A stretch of DNA of 64,000 nt from Pammene aurita (GCA_947086415.1 OX352300.1:34500716-34564715), one strand, 5' to 3'. Positions 50,164-62,124 are shown, counted from the stretch's first letter. The notes: generated from the sequence alone by a model not told the origin. Numbers and translations are program-made.

Positions 50164-51531
50164 CTATACACGGTGCTCGTGAGCATTGCGAGAGATTTTA
50201 TCCACGAATTCCTGAGGTCATAAAAAGTAACAAATGTTATATGAAATTAGGCCAATTTCGCCAAAAAAAACTTTTTTTTTTGCATTTTTTTCGATTTTTA
50301 AATGCTTTTGAACATAAAAACATAAATTTTATTGGTAAAACTGGCGATTAAAATAAATTAGAGTCTGACTAATGAAATATTACCCAAATATTTGGCGGGA
50401 AATTCAAAAAATCATGGGCTGGTCACACCTTGTATAACAGGAATAATAGTTTTGATACTAGAAAATACTTTTGACTTCTGTGCACACGTAAGGTAGGTAG
50501 GTAGGTAGGTTTAGGTAAACAGGCAGAAATCAACGAAGTAAACAAGCTTCACAGGGTGTTAGAAAGATCTTTAACCGTCTGCAACCAGAGAAATACATCC
50601 AGAAATTAAATTCCCCAAAACATGCTCAGAAGCAAGTAAAAAAAATCTAATAACTATGTACTTGAGTTCCCTATTCACTTGTTTTAAGGGATGGTTTTAG
50701 TTTGTTTACGTACTGTATAGACCTGTTTTGCGAAAATATTTTTATTTTTACATAAAATTACTACTGACCAGTCAGTCCATAGATTTCTCACTAAATATTG
50801 GTTTTCAGTAAGTAACTTCTTACGTTCCAATGTTTTGACTGTATTGATATTTTCCAGAACTTCTAGTTTATCCGTTTCTTTACACACTTGTCCTGTTTAT
50901 GAGATTCAGGTATTAATAAATTCACGTACTTAATCAAAGTTATAGGCAAATGTTAGAACTAGTACTTAAAGTATCAAAATATTAATAGAGCTCCAACCTA
51001 CAAAATTGTTGACGACTTGTAAACATTGCAGTTTTTTTGTTACACAACACGCTTCACGTCAACTTCGCACATCGTCGTAATTATTTACGAGCCTAAATAA
51101 TAGTTTGCGGACCACTCGGTACAGTTATTTTTAATATTATTTAGAATAAATCCCTTATAAACCGTGAACAATTTGAAATAATGACATAAATTGACAACAG
51201 ACTTTTAGCTTTTTTTTAAATCATAGACAATTGGTGATACAACAAGGAAATATCTGTCAACAATATTTGGCTAGTCAGACTCTAGTACATTTTTTTTCGT
51301 AAAAAATAGTTTACGTATAGTATTCCTTGGCACTTTGATATCTGTCAATAAGAATGTCTAGACTAGAGGGTGAAATCGCCATCAAAATAGCGTTTTGCAC
51401 TGAGTTACAATAAAAAATGTTTTTTTATTTAATTGGTAGTAACTTTGAAACTAGGCGAATTCCAGAAAAGTTTATATCAGGAATACACTGTTAAAATCTC
51501 TCGCAATGCTCACGAGACGAGCACCGTGTAT
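50164..51531. mobile_element. T1-family composite with inverted ends
   Basis: ACACGGTGCTCGTGAGCATT at the left and AATGCTCACGAGACGAGCAC CGTGT at the right are inverted; the interior near both ends matches 16728-17205. The middle (50440-51280) is AT-rich with no gene recognised. Confidence 0.55.
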
Positions 51532-51539
51532 AAAGTAAA

Positions 51540-52350
51540 ACGTATGGATATTATAAGTTTGACGTGTATCAGTGTGTCTGTATGTGGATCTTATCTCTCA
51601 AATAGGTAAACCGATTTGCGTACCGTTTTTAGTCTAGTCTGATGATTTTTAGACAGATTGAAGTAGAAGGCGTGGCACGCTGTTACAATTCACTCGGTTT
51701 ATAATTTTTAATAAAATAATAAAAATATTATAATCGTCCGTGACAACTCTAACAAAGCTTTAATCGCCCTTGGTATTCGAAAAACTTACAAATTGCCTTC
51801 AGCCGACCTATCTCTGCAAATATTCAATTATATTACATCGAATTCAGCTTAAATCCACTAGCATTCCGCCCAAAATATTACTTTAGAAGTAAAATGGGAA
51901 TCCAGCCATTTCATTCGACATTAATAACTAAAAAAGGTTCAATCAGTTTAGTTGCAATCCGACAAACAAATCTGGGTTTCGTGGCTCCGGGGCGGTTTCT
52001 TTAAGATGGAAAAAATGGTATATAGCTGAGTTGAGATAAAAGTAAAGGGTTCCGATTATTTACATTTTTAGGTAATTTTATAAAAAAATGGAGTATTTCC
52101 CTTCATTCATATGAATTATCAGTGAAAATATTTTGTAAAGTTTGTTCGGAAAGAAAAGTGTCGTGGTTTATATGGATTTGGCTCAGCGACGTAAACTAGA
52201 CCACGCTGACCTAGCAAGTGACGAAGTAAGGTAAACTTCCGAGTGTTCGACACGCTAATGCCCAAAAGTTGACACCCTGGTGTCACTTTTATTGAGAGCA
52301 TAAGTTAAAAGACGACATCTACTGATACAGCGACGAGCAATCGGATATAT
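51540..52350. other. AT-rich DNA, no gene recognised
   Basis: 51560-51690 includes the word GGTAAACCGATTTGCGTACC and resembles a decayed repeat; nothing else is supported. Confidence 0.4.
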
Positions 52351-52384
52351 ATAGCATGTTCAAGTCCTTCTGTCACTCCGCTTC

Positions 52385-52639
52385 GTGCGGAACAGCTCCA
52401 TTTATAGAGATCTGGGACAAGAAGCACTGGACGACTTCATCGGACGCTTGGCGCGCCGAATGTTCGACCGAGCTGACAGTTCCCGCCATCAGCAGCTCCA
52501 GGGGACAGCAGCCCCCTATACGCCCGCCCAACAGACGACCGCCGATCGCGAGCCCAACCGCGTGAGCTCGCGCGGCCGGCAGCAGCAGACTAGCAGCCCA
52601 CAAAGCCGCAGATTGGCCATCGGACCCACCAAGCCATGA
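52385..52639 (+). pseudogene. Jockey-like reverse transcriptase C-terminal fragment
   Basis: An 84-residue frame with VRNSSIYRDLG-type start (MRNSSIYRDLGQEALDDFIG) and RLARRMFDRADSS, the typical C terminus of jockey-clade ORF2. GC-rich compared with its surroundings, which explains long shadow frames on the other strand. Confidence 0.65.
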
Positions 52640-52789
52640 TGGCCAACAAGCCCAACCTGAAGATGAAAAAGCCACGAACTACTGGCTCTCACAGACCGGG
52701 CCGCTGTTACGGCCCGCGACAGAAGCCGCCACAGAGGGTATACCCTGAGATGGCCTCCCCCCCCCCCCCCAAAGGGAGTGTAAGATGAC

Positions 52790-53395
52790 AAGTACTAGTT
52801 CTGTCACTCGTTTTACACTAGCGGCCTGTGGGTTAGTTACACTCAGAGAGCACTCAACGCCTTGCGAGTCCTCTATAATAACGTGTTTAGGATTCTGATG
52901 GGACTCCCTAGGTTCTGCAGCGCGTCTGGCATGTTCACCGACGCCGACGTAAACGGGTTTCGTACAGTAATGCGAGAAAAAAAATGTCGACCAGAAGCAG
53001 AATCCAGTCTGGTCCAACCGCCTCATGTCCACGTTAGCGGACAGACCGGACAGTCTTTTGCAAAGATACGGGGTCACCAGATTGTTGCGTTGTAGTTATA
53101 AGTTATTATTATTTTTATTTTATTAAGTTTTTAATTTCTACTGTTCTCTTGTTTATTACTGATGTTTTTTGTCATAGATTGTACTATTTACTTAGCTACA
53201 TATGTTTGTTAATTGCCGTGAATTTTTCACCGGATGGTCTTTTCGGAAGATCAGCGCTGGCTAACGCTAGCAACATGCTGAGAAGAGACCATTTCGTGGC
53301 ACTTGTGTTACTCTACAATTATCTGTAATTTATTTGTCTTTTCTATAATGTCACGAATAAAGATATTTCTATTTCTATTTCAAAGACACTGGATG
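52790..53395 (+). mobile_element. Second LINE fragment with 3' UTR
   Basis: 52859-53092 encodes LRVLYNNVFRILMGLPRFCS and GMFTDADVNGFRTVMREK, a conserved LINE C-terminal segment. 53225-53395 is its likely 3' UTR (GGATGGTCTTTTCGGAAGAT to AATAAAGATATTTCTATTTC), matching 22358-22510. Confidence 0.65.
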
Positions 53396-53899
53396 TCGAC
53401 ACTAATAAACCCTCATTCTGGGGATGTTTATTATATAAACTGAATTTTTATTTTTAGTATAACTAACCTAGTTTATAAGATTTAATTATAATTTATTAAC
53501 ACAACTGTGGATCATTGGTTGTCTGAATAAAGAAATTATTTATTTATTTATAGATACGATTAAATTAATGCATTTAAATCAGTTCATACGTTTAGGTGCC
53601 TTTTTTTCTTGTTTTTTTTCTTACATAAGGGGCGTTAGGGAGAGGGGATCAATTTTCCTACTGGAGTTAATAAACATTATACATAAAATGCTGTCTTGTT
53701 GACCCCTAAACAATATGCAGCCTTGTTGCAATCTCGACAATAATAAGATCGGTTTTAATCTTCGAATCGACTCGCGCTGACGCGGCAGACGTGGTATTAG
53801 GGATGCCCCGCGGTCCATTGTTTTAGACATCATTTTGTAGATAATAGAATATATCTTTATCCAAAAAAAAAAAATGTGTTCTAACTGGGCACTGAATAA

Positions 53900-54070
53900 T
53901 CGAACGAGCGGAGCGTAAGCGAAGTTAAGATCTTACAGACTAGTTCGGACACAACGGAACTGTCAGCTGGCTACCTTCGTCGTCGATAGCTTTCCATCGA
54001 AATGCAGACACGTTTCGATAGCCAGCTGACAGGTCCGTTATTCCGAAGTTGTTTGTAAGAACTTCGCTTC
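53900..54070. mobile_element. Hairpin MITE
   Basis: GCGAAGTTAAGATCTTACA and TGTAAGAACTTCGC outer pair; GTCAGCTGGCTACC and CGATAGCCAGCTGAC inner pair. Confidence 0.6.
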
Positions 54071-54306
54071 GCTGCGCATTATATACATACATTTTAAGGT
54101 CAATACACTACGGAAGTTCACGTTCACGTTGATTTTCGATACTTACTATGGGGAAAACATATACACCACGACGCGAAAGATTTTTTTTACGTAGTTTTTG
54201 TTCAGTAACCGTTTTTAAATTGTATAGGTATATTAAAAAACTGCATTAAAAACCATATCTTATGATATTTTTTTGTTAAAAAAAAAAACTTATTATTTAT
54301 TAAACG

Positions 54307-54570
54307 GCTTCCTAGCCCAGTCGGTAGTGACCCTGCCTACGAAGCAGGAGGTCCCGGGTTCGAATCCTGGTCAGGGCATTTATTTGTGTGTTTATCACGG
54401 ATATTTGTTCCTGAGTTTTGGATGTTTTCTATGTATTTAAGTATTTATATGTATATATCTATTATATATATCGCCGCCTAGTACCCATAACACAAGCCTT
54501 ATTGAGCTTACTGTGGGACTAGGTTGATTTGTGTAAGATTGTCCCATAATATTTATTTATTATTATTTAT
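54307..54570 (+). mobile_element. S1 SINE, full length, intact A and B boxes
   Basis: TAGCCCAGTCGGTAGTGACC, GGTTCGAATCCTGGTCAGGG, GCCTTATTGAGCTTACTGTG and a (TTTA)n tail. The cleanest copy in the window. Confidence 0.88.
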
Positions 54571-54722
54571 TTATTTATATAACTTATTTTTTACTACGTA
54601 ATTTTACTTTTTAAATATCAAAAATGAATTCTGCACAACTATTTTATACGGAAATGATACCAGACAACCCCTAGCAGCCTTAACCAGGGAGTATTGGGCT
54701 AGATTGTATTTTTTATGTATTT

Positions 54723-54830
54723 TAAAGTTAGAGTATGGCAAATTAAGCGGTATTATAGCTTTAAAACACCTTTTGTCACGATCCAACTTCAATACAACTC
54801 CAATGCATTAACTTTGCTAGCGCCTAAACG
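54723..54830 (+). repeat. Repeat shared with 59560-59690 and 62146-62215
   Basis: TTTTAAAGTTAGAGTATGGC and CTTCAATACAACTCCAATGC recur at the other two places. 54831-55800 shows no convincing gene; 55460-55680 is a decayed TTTATCTAC-family copy. Confidence 0.45.
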
Positions 54831-56836
54831 TCTGCATCAGAAATATCAGAATTTGCTTGAAACTTGTTCCGATGCAATACGACCCAGCTCTACCGACACC
54901 TGTTAAGAGCTCTCGGCATTGACTTATCCACGTCCGCCGCAGCTCTTTACAACTCTCAGCTCGCTCGCGATTCACGGAGATTGCCTTCGAGTGTTAAAGG
55001 ATTTAGTTTAGGTACAGTCAGTAGCAGAAATAAACCGGCGAGGTGCTCAAGGCCTTTACACGCTCAAAAATCAATCATTGTATGTATGTAAACCCTTTAT
55101 TGTACATAAAACAAGTCTAAATACAGTCATATCATCAGAAAATACAACGTACAAAGGTGAACTTTCTGTAAGGGATTTCTTCCAGCTAATCTTTGAGCAA
55201 TTGAGAGAGATATACAAGATAGAAAAACGAGCATTGTATTCTGCAATCAGGCCGCAAAGGCGCTTTTATACGTCCAAAAACATTACAGAGGCATAACCGA
55301 CATTTAAAAAAACATTGACATTGAAAGTACATTGTAAAATTTATAAATATAAATACGGAAGCCAATACCTAGGTAAGTTAAACATTGAAATAACCTTGAA
55401 AATAAATTACTATTACAATACGAGAGAGAAGACGTTTACATAGTTATGAGTAGTTTATGTAACTGCTAATACATAATGCCTATTTATATACAGTTTCGTA
55501 GTACATTAATTTGAACGACCGCCATTCCATCTCCCTGGCTAAATAGATTTCAAATCATGACCAACTAGATTCTCATACCAATACTTTAATTACATTCATA
55601 TTTCGAACATCTGGAATCGGTATATAAGAAGATGTTCGAAATTTGAATGTAATGAAATGATGAAATCGATACTCTAAAGTCTAAAGTAAACTGTAAGATG
55701 CACCACAGAGACAGGTTTCTTGATATAGGCCGTTAGTTTATCGACAATTTATAGAGAAGTTATGAGGGTTAATAATTAGTTATTCGACTATTATGCTAAT
55801 GTTATTTATTGTGAGCGTCAGGATGGCGGGTGGACCTCGGGAATTTTATCGAATTGTTAATAAAAGTACTGTACCTTTGGTGTACCTCAGTGTACCTTTA
55901 GTAGAAATCAGTGTACCTCTTTCTAAAACGAGATTTTTTCAAAAAAAGGTCCACCCGCCATTCTGACGTCAGGGTGGCGGGTGGACCTGGTAAATGATAC
56001 ATTAAACCACGTATAATGCATGTGGTTATAGTGTACCTTCAGTGTACCTCTGTATAACTTTAAAAACAATCTGCATACCTCTCCTCAAAAGGAGCTGCGC
56101 TCAATATAAGGTCCACCCGCCATCCTGACGTCAGGATGGCGGGTGGACCTGGTAAATCTTGCACTATATCACTCAAAAGGTATGTTATTAGTTTGCATCT
56201 TCAGTGTACCTCAGTGTACCTTTAGTAAAAATCAGAGTACCTCTTGCTAAACCGAGATTTTATCGAAAAAGGTCCACCCGCCATAAATCTTATTTTAAGC
56301 GTAGCTCATTTTCAAGAGAGGTATGCAGTTTGATTTTAAAGTTATACAGAGGTACACTGAAGGTACACTATAACCACATACATTAAATGTGGTTTAATGT
56401 ATCATTTCATAGGTCCACCCGCCATTCTGACGGGTAGACCTTTTTCGAAAAAATCTCGTTTTAGTAAGAGGTACACTGATTTTTACTAAAGGTACACTGA
56501 GGTACACTGAAGATGCAAACTAATCACATACTTTTTGAGTGATATAGAGCAAGATTTACCAGGTCCACCCGCCATCCTGACGTCAGAATATATTGAGCGC
56601 AGCTCCTTTTGAGAAGAGGTATGCAGTTTGTTTTTAAAGTTATACAGAGGTACACTGAAGGTACACTATAACCACATGCATTATACGTGGTTTAATGTAT
56701 CATTTACCAGGTCCACCCGCCATCCTGACGTCAAAATGGCGAGTGGACCTTTTTTTGAAAAAATCTCGTTTTAGAAAGAGGAATACTGATTTCTACTAAA
56801 GGTACACTGAGGTACACCAAAGGTACAGTACTTTTA

Positions 56837-58666
56837 ATTATATTACTTGTTTTTTTTTTAAAGTGGGTATTCCACTCATACATTAGTATGTTATTTAATC
56901 AAATACAAACATTGAAACATTGAAAAAATAATCAACCCAGTTTGACTTGAACAAACATCGATACGCCTTAACCCATAGCTTAATTGGTAAAGCGATATCG
57001 AGCCCCGGCTCGATATCGCTTTACCAATTAAGCTATGGGTTCAGTTACTGAGCTGACGAAATTCTCAATGCCTTCAATCATCTTTTTGCATTTATTTTTA
57101 CATCGACTTTATAGCAGCCGTAAGCGACATCTAGGTGCCAACTACTACAGTTAGCTACCCTTCCCGCCGACTCCTTTACAAGTGTCACAACGGAAATAAC
57201 AGATGGCGCCTGCTATCAACTCATAATTATTTTACTTGTTTTTTTTTTAAAGTGGGTATTCCACTCATACATTAGTATGTTATTTAATCAAATACAAACA
57301 TTGAAACATTGAAAAAATAATTAACCCAGTCAGTTGTAAAGGAGTCGGCGGGAAGGGTAGCTAACTGTAGTAGTTGGCACCTAGATGTCGCTTACGGCTG
57401 CTATAAAGTCGATGTAAAAATAAATGCAAAAAGATGATTGAAGGCATTGAGAATTTCGTCAGCTCAGTAACTGAACCCATAGCTTAATTGGTAAAGCGAT
57501 ATCGAGCCCCGGTAAGGCGTATCGATGTTTGTTCAAGTCAAACTGGGTTGATTATTTTTTCAATGTTTCAATGTTTGTATTTGATTAAATAACATACTAA
57601 TGTATGAGTGGAATACCCACTTTAAAAAAAAAAAACAAGTAAAATAATTATGAGTTGATAGCAGGCGCCATCTGTTATTTCCGTTGTGACACTTGTAAAG
57701 GAGTCGGCGGGAAGGGTAGCTAACTGTAGTAGTTGGCACCTAGATGTCGCTTACGGCTGCTATAAAGTCGATGTAAAAATAAATGCAAAAAGATGATTGA
57801 AGGCATTGAGAATTTCGTCAGCTCAGTAACTGAACCCATAGCTTAATTGGTAAAGCGATATCGAGCCCCGGTAAGGCGTATCGATGTTTGTTCAAGTCAA
57901 ACTGGGTTGATTATTTTTTCAATGTTTCAATGTTTGTATTTGATTAAATAACATACTAATGTATGAGTGGAATACCCACTTTAAAAAAAAACAAGTAAAA
58001 TAATTATGAGTTGATAGCAGGCGCCATCTGTTATTTCCATTGTGACACTTGTAAAGGAGTCGGCGGGAAGGGTAGCTAACTGTAGTAGTTGGCACCTAGA
58101 TGTCGCTTACGGCTGCTATAAAGTCGATGTAAAAATAAATGCAAAAAGATGATTGAAGGCATTGAGAATTTCGTCAGCTCAGTAACTGAACCCATAGCTT
58201 AATTGGTAAAGCGATATCGAGCCCCGGTAAGGCGTATCGATGTTTGTTCAAGTCAAACTGGGTTGATTATTTTTTCAATGTTTCAATGTTTGTATTTGAT
58301 TAAATAACATACTAATGTATGAGTGGAATACCCACTTTAAAAAAAAAACAAGTAAAATAATTATGAGTTGATAGCAGGCGCCATCTGTTATTTCCGTTGT
58401 GACACTTGTAAAGGAGTCGGCGGGAAGGGTAGCTAACTGTAGTAGTTGGCACCTAGATGTCGCTTACGGCTGCTATAAAGTCGATGTAAAAATAAATGCA
58501 AAAAGATGATTGAAGGCATTGAGAATTTCGTCAGCTCAGTAACTGAACCCATAGCTTAATTAGTAAAGCGATATCGAGCCCCGGTAAGGCGTATCGATGT
58601 TTGTTCAAGTCAAACTGGGTTGATTATTTTTTCAATGTTTCAATGTTTGTATTTGATTAAATAACA
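56837..58666. repeat. Tandem array of a 357-bp tRNA-like unit inside the foldback
   Basis: Flanked by a 13-bp duplication TACAGTACTTTTA (56824-56836 and 58667-58679). A minus-oriented stretch (56837-57330) is followed by plus-oriented units starting GTAAAGGAGTCGGCGGG at 57336, 57695, 58051 and 58408. Each unit has CCCATAGCTTAATTGGTAAA (D-arm-like with gctt/aagc stem) and GTTTGTTCAAGTCAAAC (perfect T-arm), with acceptor-like GAACCCA/TGGGTTG pairing 6 of 7, but an oversized anticodon region. Units are almost identical, differing in A-run length and single bases. Confidence 0.88.
56970..57041. repeat. Perfect 33-bp-arm hairpin at the inversion point
   Basis: AACCCATAGCTTAATTGGTA... runs to CGAG, then the 6-base loop CCCCGG, then the exact reverse complement. 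It duplicates the tRNA-like 5' half in opposite orientation within one unit. Confidence 0.9.
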
Positions 58667-58737
58667 TACAGTACTTTTATTAACATTTCGATAAAATTCC
58701 CGAGGTCCACCCGCCATCCTGACGCTCACTATTTATT

Positions 58738-59884
58738 GGCACACTTAAGATAAAAATACATTACAGGAGAAATAAAAGATCTAATGTCAGAAAAACCAAT
58801 AGGACTTATAAGATTTGGACGTATAATATAAGAGCTATCCAAGCGTTTGTTGGTAACAAAAGTTACGTAAAAATCATTCCGCACCATAGCTACCTGCTAA
58901 CTGTACATTTAGAGCGTTTACTTGCATTGCAAACATGAATGAGAGATTTGGTGCATTAAAAATGGATGTAAACTGATTTACGTCGGACGTCGGGTCAACT
59001 AGAATGTCGTTTTAAAAAAAAGTCACCCTCCTCCTCCTTGCATCGGTTTCCTCATCACTGAGGGCCTTGGTCATTTAACATCAACTCTCTGATGATTTGA
59101 CGCCATCTTCTTCTATTTGTCGCGAGTGAAGAGCATCGTGGACTGTAAATTGATAAACGATTGTGAAAGGAATATGTAAATTGGGTCAAAGACATTTTAT
59201 TAACACTTTCCGCACCAGGAACCCGCAAAGCGGGTTCTCCGTGTAGCGGATTTCCCCTACGAAGGGGGAAAACGCTAAAATCGGCTACGAGCGTAACGCG
59301 TAGCTAACTGCGGTTAAATACATAAACAATACATTAAAACACATCACTGATTTAAATTTTGTAAAAACGGGACTTAACCGCGTATATAATTTTATAATTA
59401 CCATAGACGTTTCGAGGACGACATTATACCCGTGGTCCCTAAGGAAGTTTTTCTTACAAAACACATTTTCGCAAAAATATACCTCCAACACACAACAAAT
59501 AATAACCAATATTGAAGTTGTATTGTAGTTCCATCGTCATAATTTTCAAGCAAGTTTTGACACAAACATATTCTGATATTTCTGATTCAGACAGACACTA
59601 GCTGTATTGCGTAGTTAATGCATTGGAGTTGTATTGGAATTAGATCGTGTCTAAACGTGTTTTAAAGTTAGAATACGGCCCCTGACCTGCTTAGCTACTT
59701 TTTTTGCGGTGCCCATACCTCGCTTGAATGTTGACAAACGTATATACATTGTAAAGGAAACATTTAAGCAATTTATCAGGTGTTGGAGGATAAAAGTTGG
59801 AAAGAAAGCAAACGTGGGCGCGACAAAGTTACTACGGGTGATATTCTCGAATGTGATTCGACGTATTTATTATATTGTACTCGG
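58738..59884. other. AT-rich DNA with minor repeats, no gene recognised
   Basis: 59201-59320 begins TTAACACTTTCCGC and ends GCGGTTAA and may be a TTAA-type MITE; 59560-59690 is an inverted copy of the 54723 repeat. Confidence 0.4.
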
Positions 59885-60005
59885 AGTCTCAGTGCTGGTC
59901 GCCTAGCGGTAAGACGTCAGACTTTCAATCTGAAGGTCTCGGGTTCAAACCCCGGCTCGTACGTATAGTAGGCGACGATATTCATTTCATTTCATTTTCA
60001 TTTCA
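59885..60005 (+). mobile_element. Second tRNA-derived SINE (Glu-like head)
   Basis: GCTGGTCGCCTAGCGGTAAG gives an A box; TCAGA-CTTTCAA-TCTGA is a perfect anticodon arm with TTC; GGTTCAAACCC is the B box. The acceptor stem does not pair, so it is not a working tRNA. The tail is (ATTTC)n. Confidence 0.6.
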
Positions 60006-60105
60006 TATATATAACTAGCCTTTTCCCGCGGCTTCGCCCGCGTACTATAAGTACTCAAAAAGGATACGATATCCATGTTGATTTTCAGACTTTGTGACCA
60101 CATTT

Positions 60106-60174
60106 GCCCCTTCGAACCCGGGACTTCCAGCTTCATAGGCAGGGTCTCACTACCGACAAGACTAGGAGGCCGTC
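60106..60174 (-). repeat. S1 SINE head fragment
   Basis: CTTCGAACCCGGGACTTCCA and CATAGGCAGGGTCTCACTAC; only the tRNA-like part remains. Confidence 0.6.
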
Positions 60175-60390
60175 TAAATGTATTTATTATTTTGTGAGCT
60201 TGAGGTATCAATCATTCTTTTCGAATCATTAATGTGAATGATAAATGAAATTTTGTACTACGACTATGTTGTTGTTGATTTGGAACGTGGAATGGGTTTA
60301 TTCCGGATTATAAGGGTTATTTATTGATATGATATTTCTTGGACCATGTGGTTTAGATAACGAACCGCGTTTTTGAAATATTTTTTTGTT

Positions 60391-61290
60391 TTTAGGGTTC
60401 CGTACCTCGAAAGGAAATTACGGAACCCTTATAGGATCACTTTGTTGTCCGTCTGTCTGTCTGTCTGTCTGTCAAGACCATTTTTCTCAGGAACGCGTGG
60501 AGGTATCAAGCTGAAATTTATATCAAATACTCAGGTCTATTGTCCCTTGGAGCTGTGAAAAAATCAAACTTAAAAGCCAACGCAATCAAAAGATACAGTC
60601 GTTTATGCTGCAAATTTTAGAGTTTTTCGGCACTCGCAAAACCTACGGGGTACTTCCCGTGAACTCAGAAACTTGAAATTTGGCACGAAGCAACGTCATA
60701 TAGCATAGACAATGGAAAAATTATAAAAAGTGGACATTTTTTGTAAAATCATACAAAAAAATTTTTTTTTAATTTTAAACTTACTACCTATTTCCTCGTA
60801 AACGCGTGGAGGTATTAAATTGAAATTCATGTCAAATACTCAGGGCTATAGGACCTTTCAGATGTAGCAAATTAAAACTTTTATGTCAACGCAATCAAAA
60901 GAAATAGCAATTTAAGTCGCATATTTTGAAACCGAGTACTCGCAAGAAACTCAAAACCTAAAGGGTACTTCCCGTAAACTCAGAAACTTGAAACTTGGCA
61001 CGAAGAAACTTCATATAGCACAGACAAAGGAAAAATTACGAAAAGTAGACATTTTTAGTAAAATCATACAAAAAATATTTTTTTATTATTTTGAAATTAC
61101 TACCTTTTTAAAACGTAAACGCGTAGAGGTATTAAATTGAAATTTATATCAAATACTCAGGTCTATAATACCTTTAAGCTGTAACAAAATCAATTTTCTA
61201 TGTCAATGCAATGGGTGGACTTATATACCTACAGGTTTGTACGGAACCCTCGGTGCGCGAGTTCGACTCACACTTAGCCGGTTTTTTTAT
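60391..61290 (-). mobile_element. Family B repeat with tripled body
   Basis: GTTCCGTACCTCGAAAGG and (CTGT)n at the left, GCGCGAGTTCGACTCACACT and AGCCGGTTTTTTT at the right. The body restarts at ACGCGTGGAGGTAT: 60493, 60802 and 61119 (about 309 and 317 bp apart). Confidence 0.8.
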
Positions 61291-61327
61291 ATATTATAGG
61301 TACATAATTGAGTTTCAATAAGGATTT

Positions 61328-61459
61328 CTTTGATCGATACCTTCACCAGCACCGTGGCGAGAGATGTTTTTGACAGCTGCTGTGACATATGCTTGGTGGA
61401 TTATGACAGCTAGACCTCTCGCCACGGTGCTGCCACCTGGTGAAAAAATCGATCAAAGT
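61328..61459. mobile_element. Hairpin MITE with CTTTGATCGAT ends
   Basis: CTTTGATCGAT...CACCAGCACCGTGGCGAGAG pairs with CTCTCGCCACGGTGCTG...ATCGATCAAAG. A related interior (GGTGGATTGTGACAGCTAGA) occurs at 41345. Confidence 0.7.
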
Positions 61460-62004
61460 AACTCTCATAGTCTGCGAACTCATAAACCTATTGAATTGGA
61501 TTTAAAATGATATAAAATTTTAGTTTCCGAATTCAGGCCAAGGTTTCCATTTCGTTTGACGACCGCTTTAGTTTACACGAGACAACTTTGTCACACAAGG
61601 GGAAAGCTGCCGACTTGTACATACTATCAGCAACTTAACTCTTAAGTGCAAGAAAGCATATTACACTCAACAAATTCGTCATCACTATAAGTCAACAGTA
61701 CAAAGAAGGTAAACGGCACGTAATCAACTCATTAATATTTAATCATTTATTATTTTCACGTCATTAGATTCAATACATAAAACAAATTCACTAACATCAC
61801 TCATTAATTCATTAACATCATACATTATTTCTCACACACACACTTATTATTATTATTTATCGTATGGCTATATGTAACTGGATATAGATAGGCATTTCTT
61901 ATTTATCTAGTTTATTTTATTTATCTATCACACTCTAATTTATCTAGTTCATTTTACAACAAAGGCGAAGTGTCTCCAGTTCCCCGTACCCTTTGCGGGG
62001 GCTG

Positions 62005-62124
62005 GGGCCTATTTCTCGAAAGGCATTAGACCAATATTATTAGTAACCGAACTGTCAAATCGTATGGGTTACCATGACAAAACACTAATAATATTAGTCT
62101 AATACCGTTCGAGAAATGGGCCCC
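62005..62124. mobile_element. Hairpin MITE with GGGGCC ends
   Basis: GGGGCCTATTTCTCGAA pairs with TTCGAGAAATGGGCCCC; ATTAGACCAATATTATTAGT pairs with ACTAATAATATTAGTCTAAT. Confidence 0.75.

Larger units (their letters stand above)
55811..58729. mobile_element. Modular foldback element with 62-bp terminal inverted repeats
   Basis: Ends GTGAGCGTCAGGATGGCGGG and the inverse CCCGCCATCCTGACGCTCAC pair over 62 bp with one mismatch. TATTTATT is duplicated on both sides (55803-55810 and 58730-58737). Without the internal insertion it is about 1.08 kb and is itself a large imperfect palindrome centred near 56283. It is built of alternating modules rich in GTGTACCT, separated by palindromic blocks AGGTCCACCCGCCATCCTGA plus inverse (55947-55988, 56109-56150 perfect 42 bp, 56411, 56561, 56709). 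No transposase frame. The 8-bp duplication suggests a hAT- or P-like enzyme in trans; this is inference. Confidence 0.9.

Noticed and set aside
52373..53077. Several minus-strand frames of 90-132 codons
   Set aside because: Shadows of GC-rich LINE coding sequence on the plus strand.
56204..56386. 60-codon frame in the foldback
   Set aside because: It crosses palindromic modules and is not kept in the mirrored arm.
57003..58620. Mitochondrial DNA insertion carrying a tRNA
   Set aside because: The tRNA-like part lacks a normal anticodon arm and the flanking DNA has no mitochondrial gene content.
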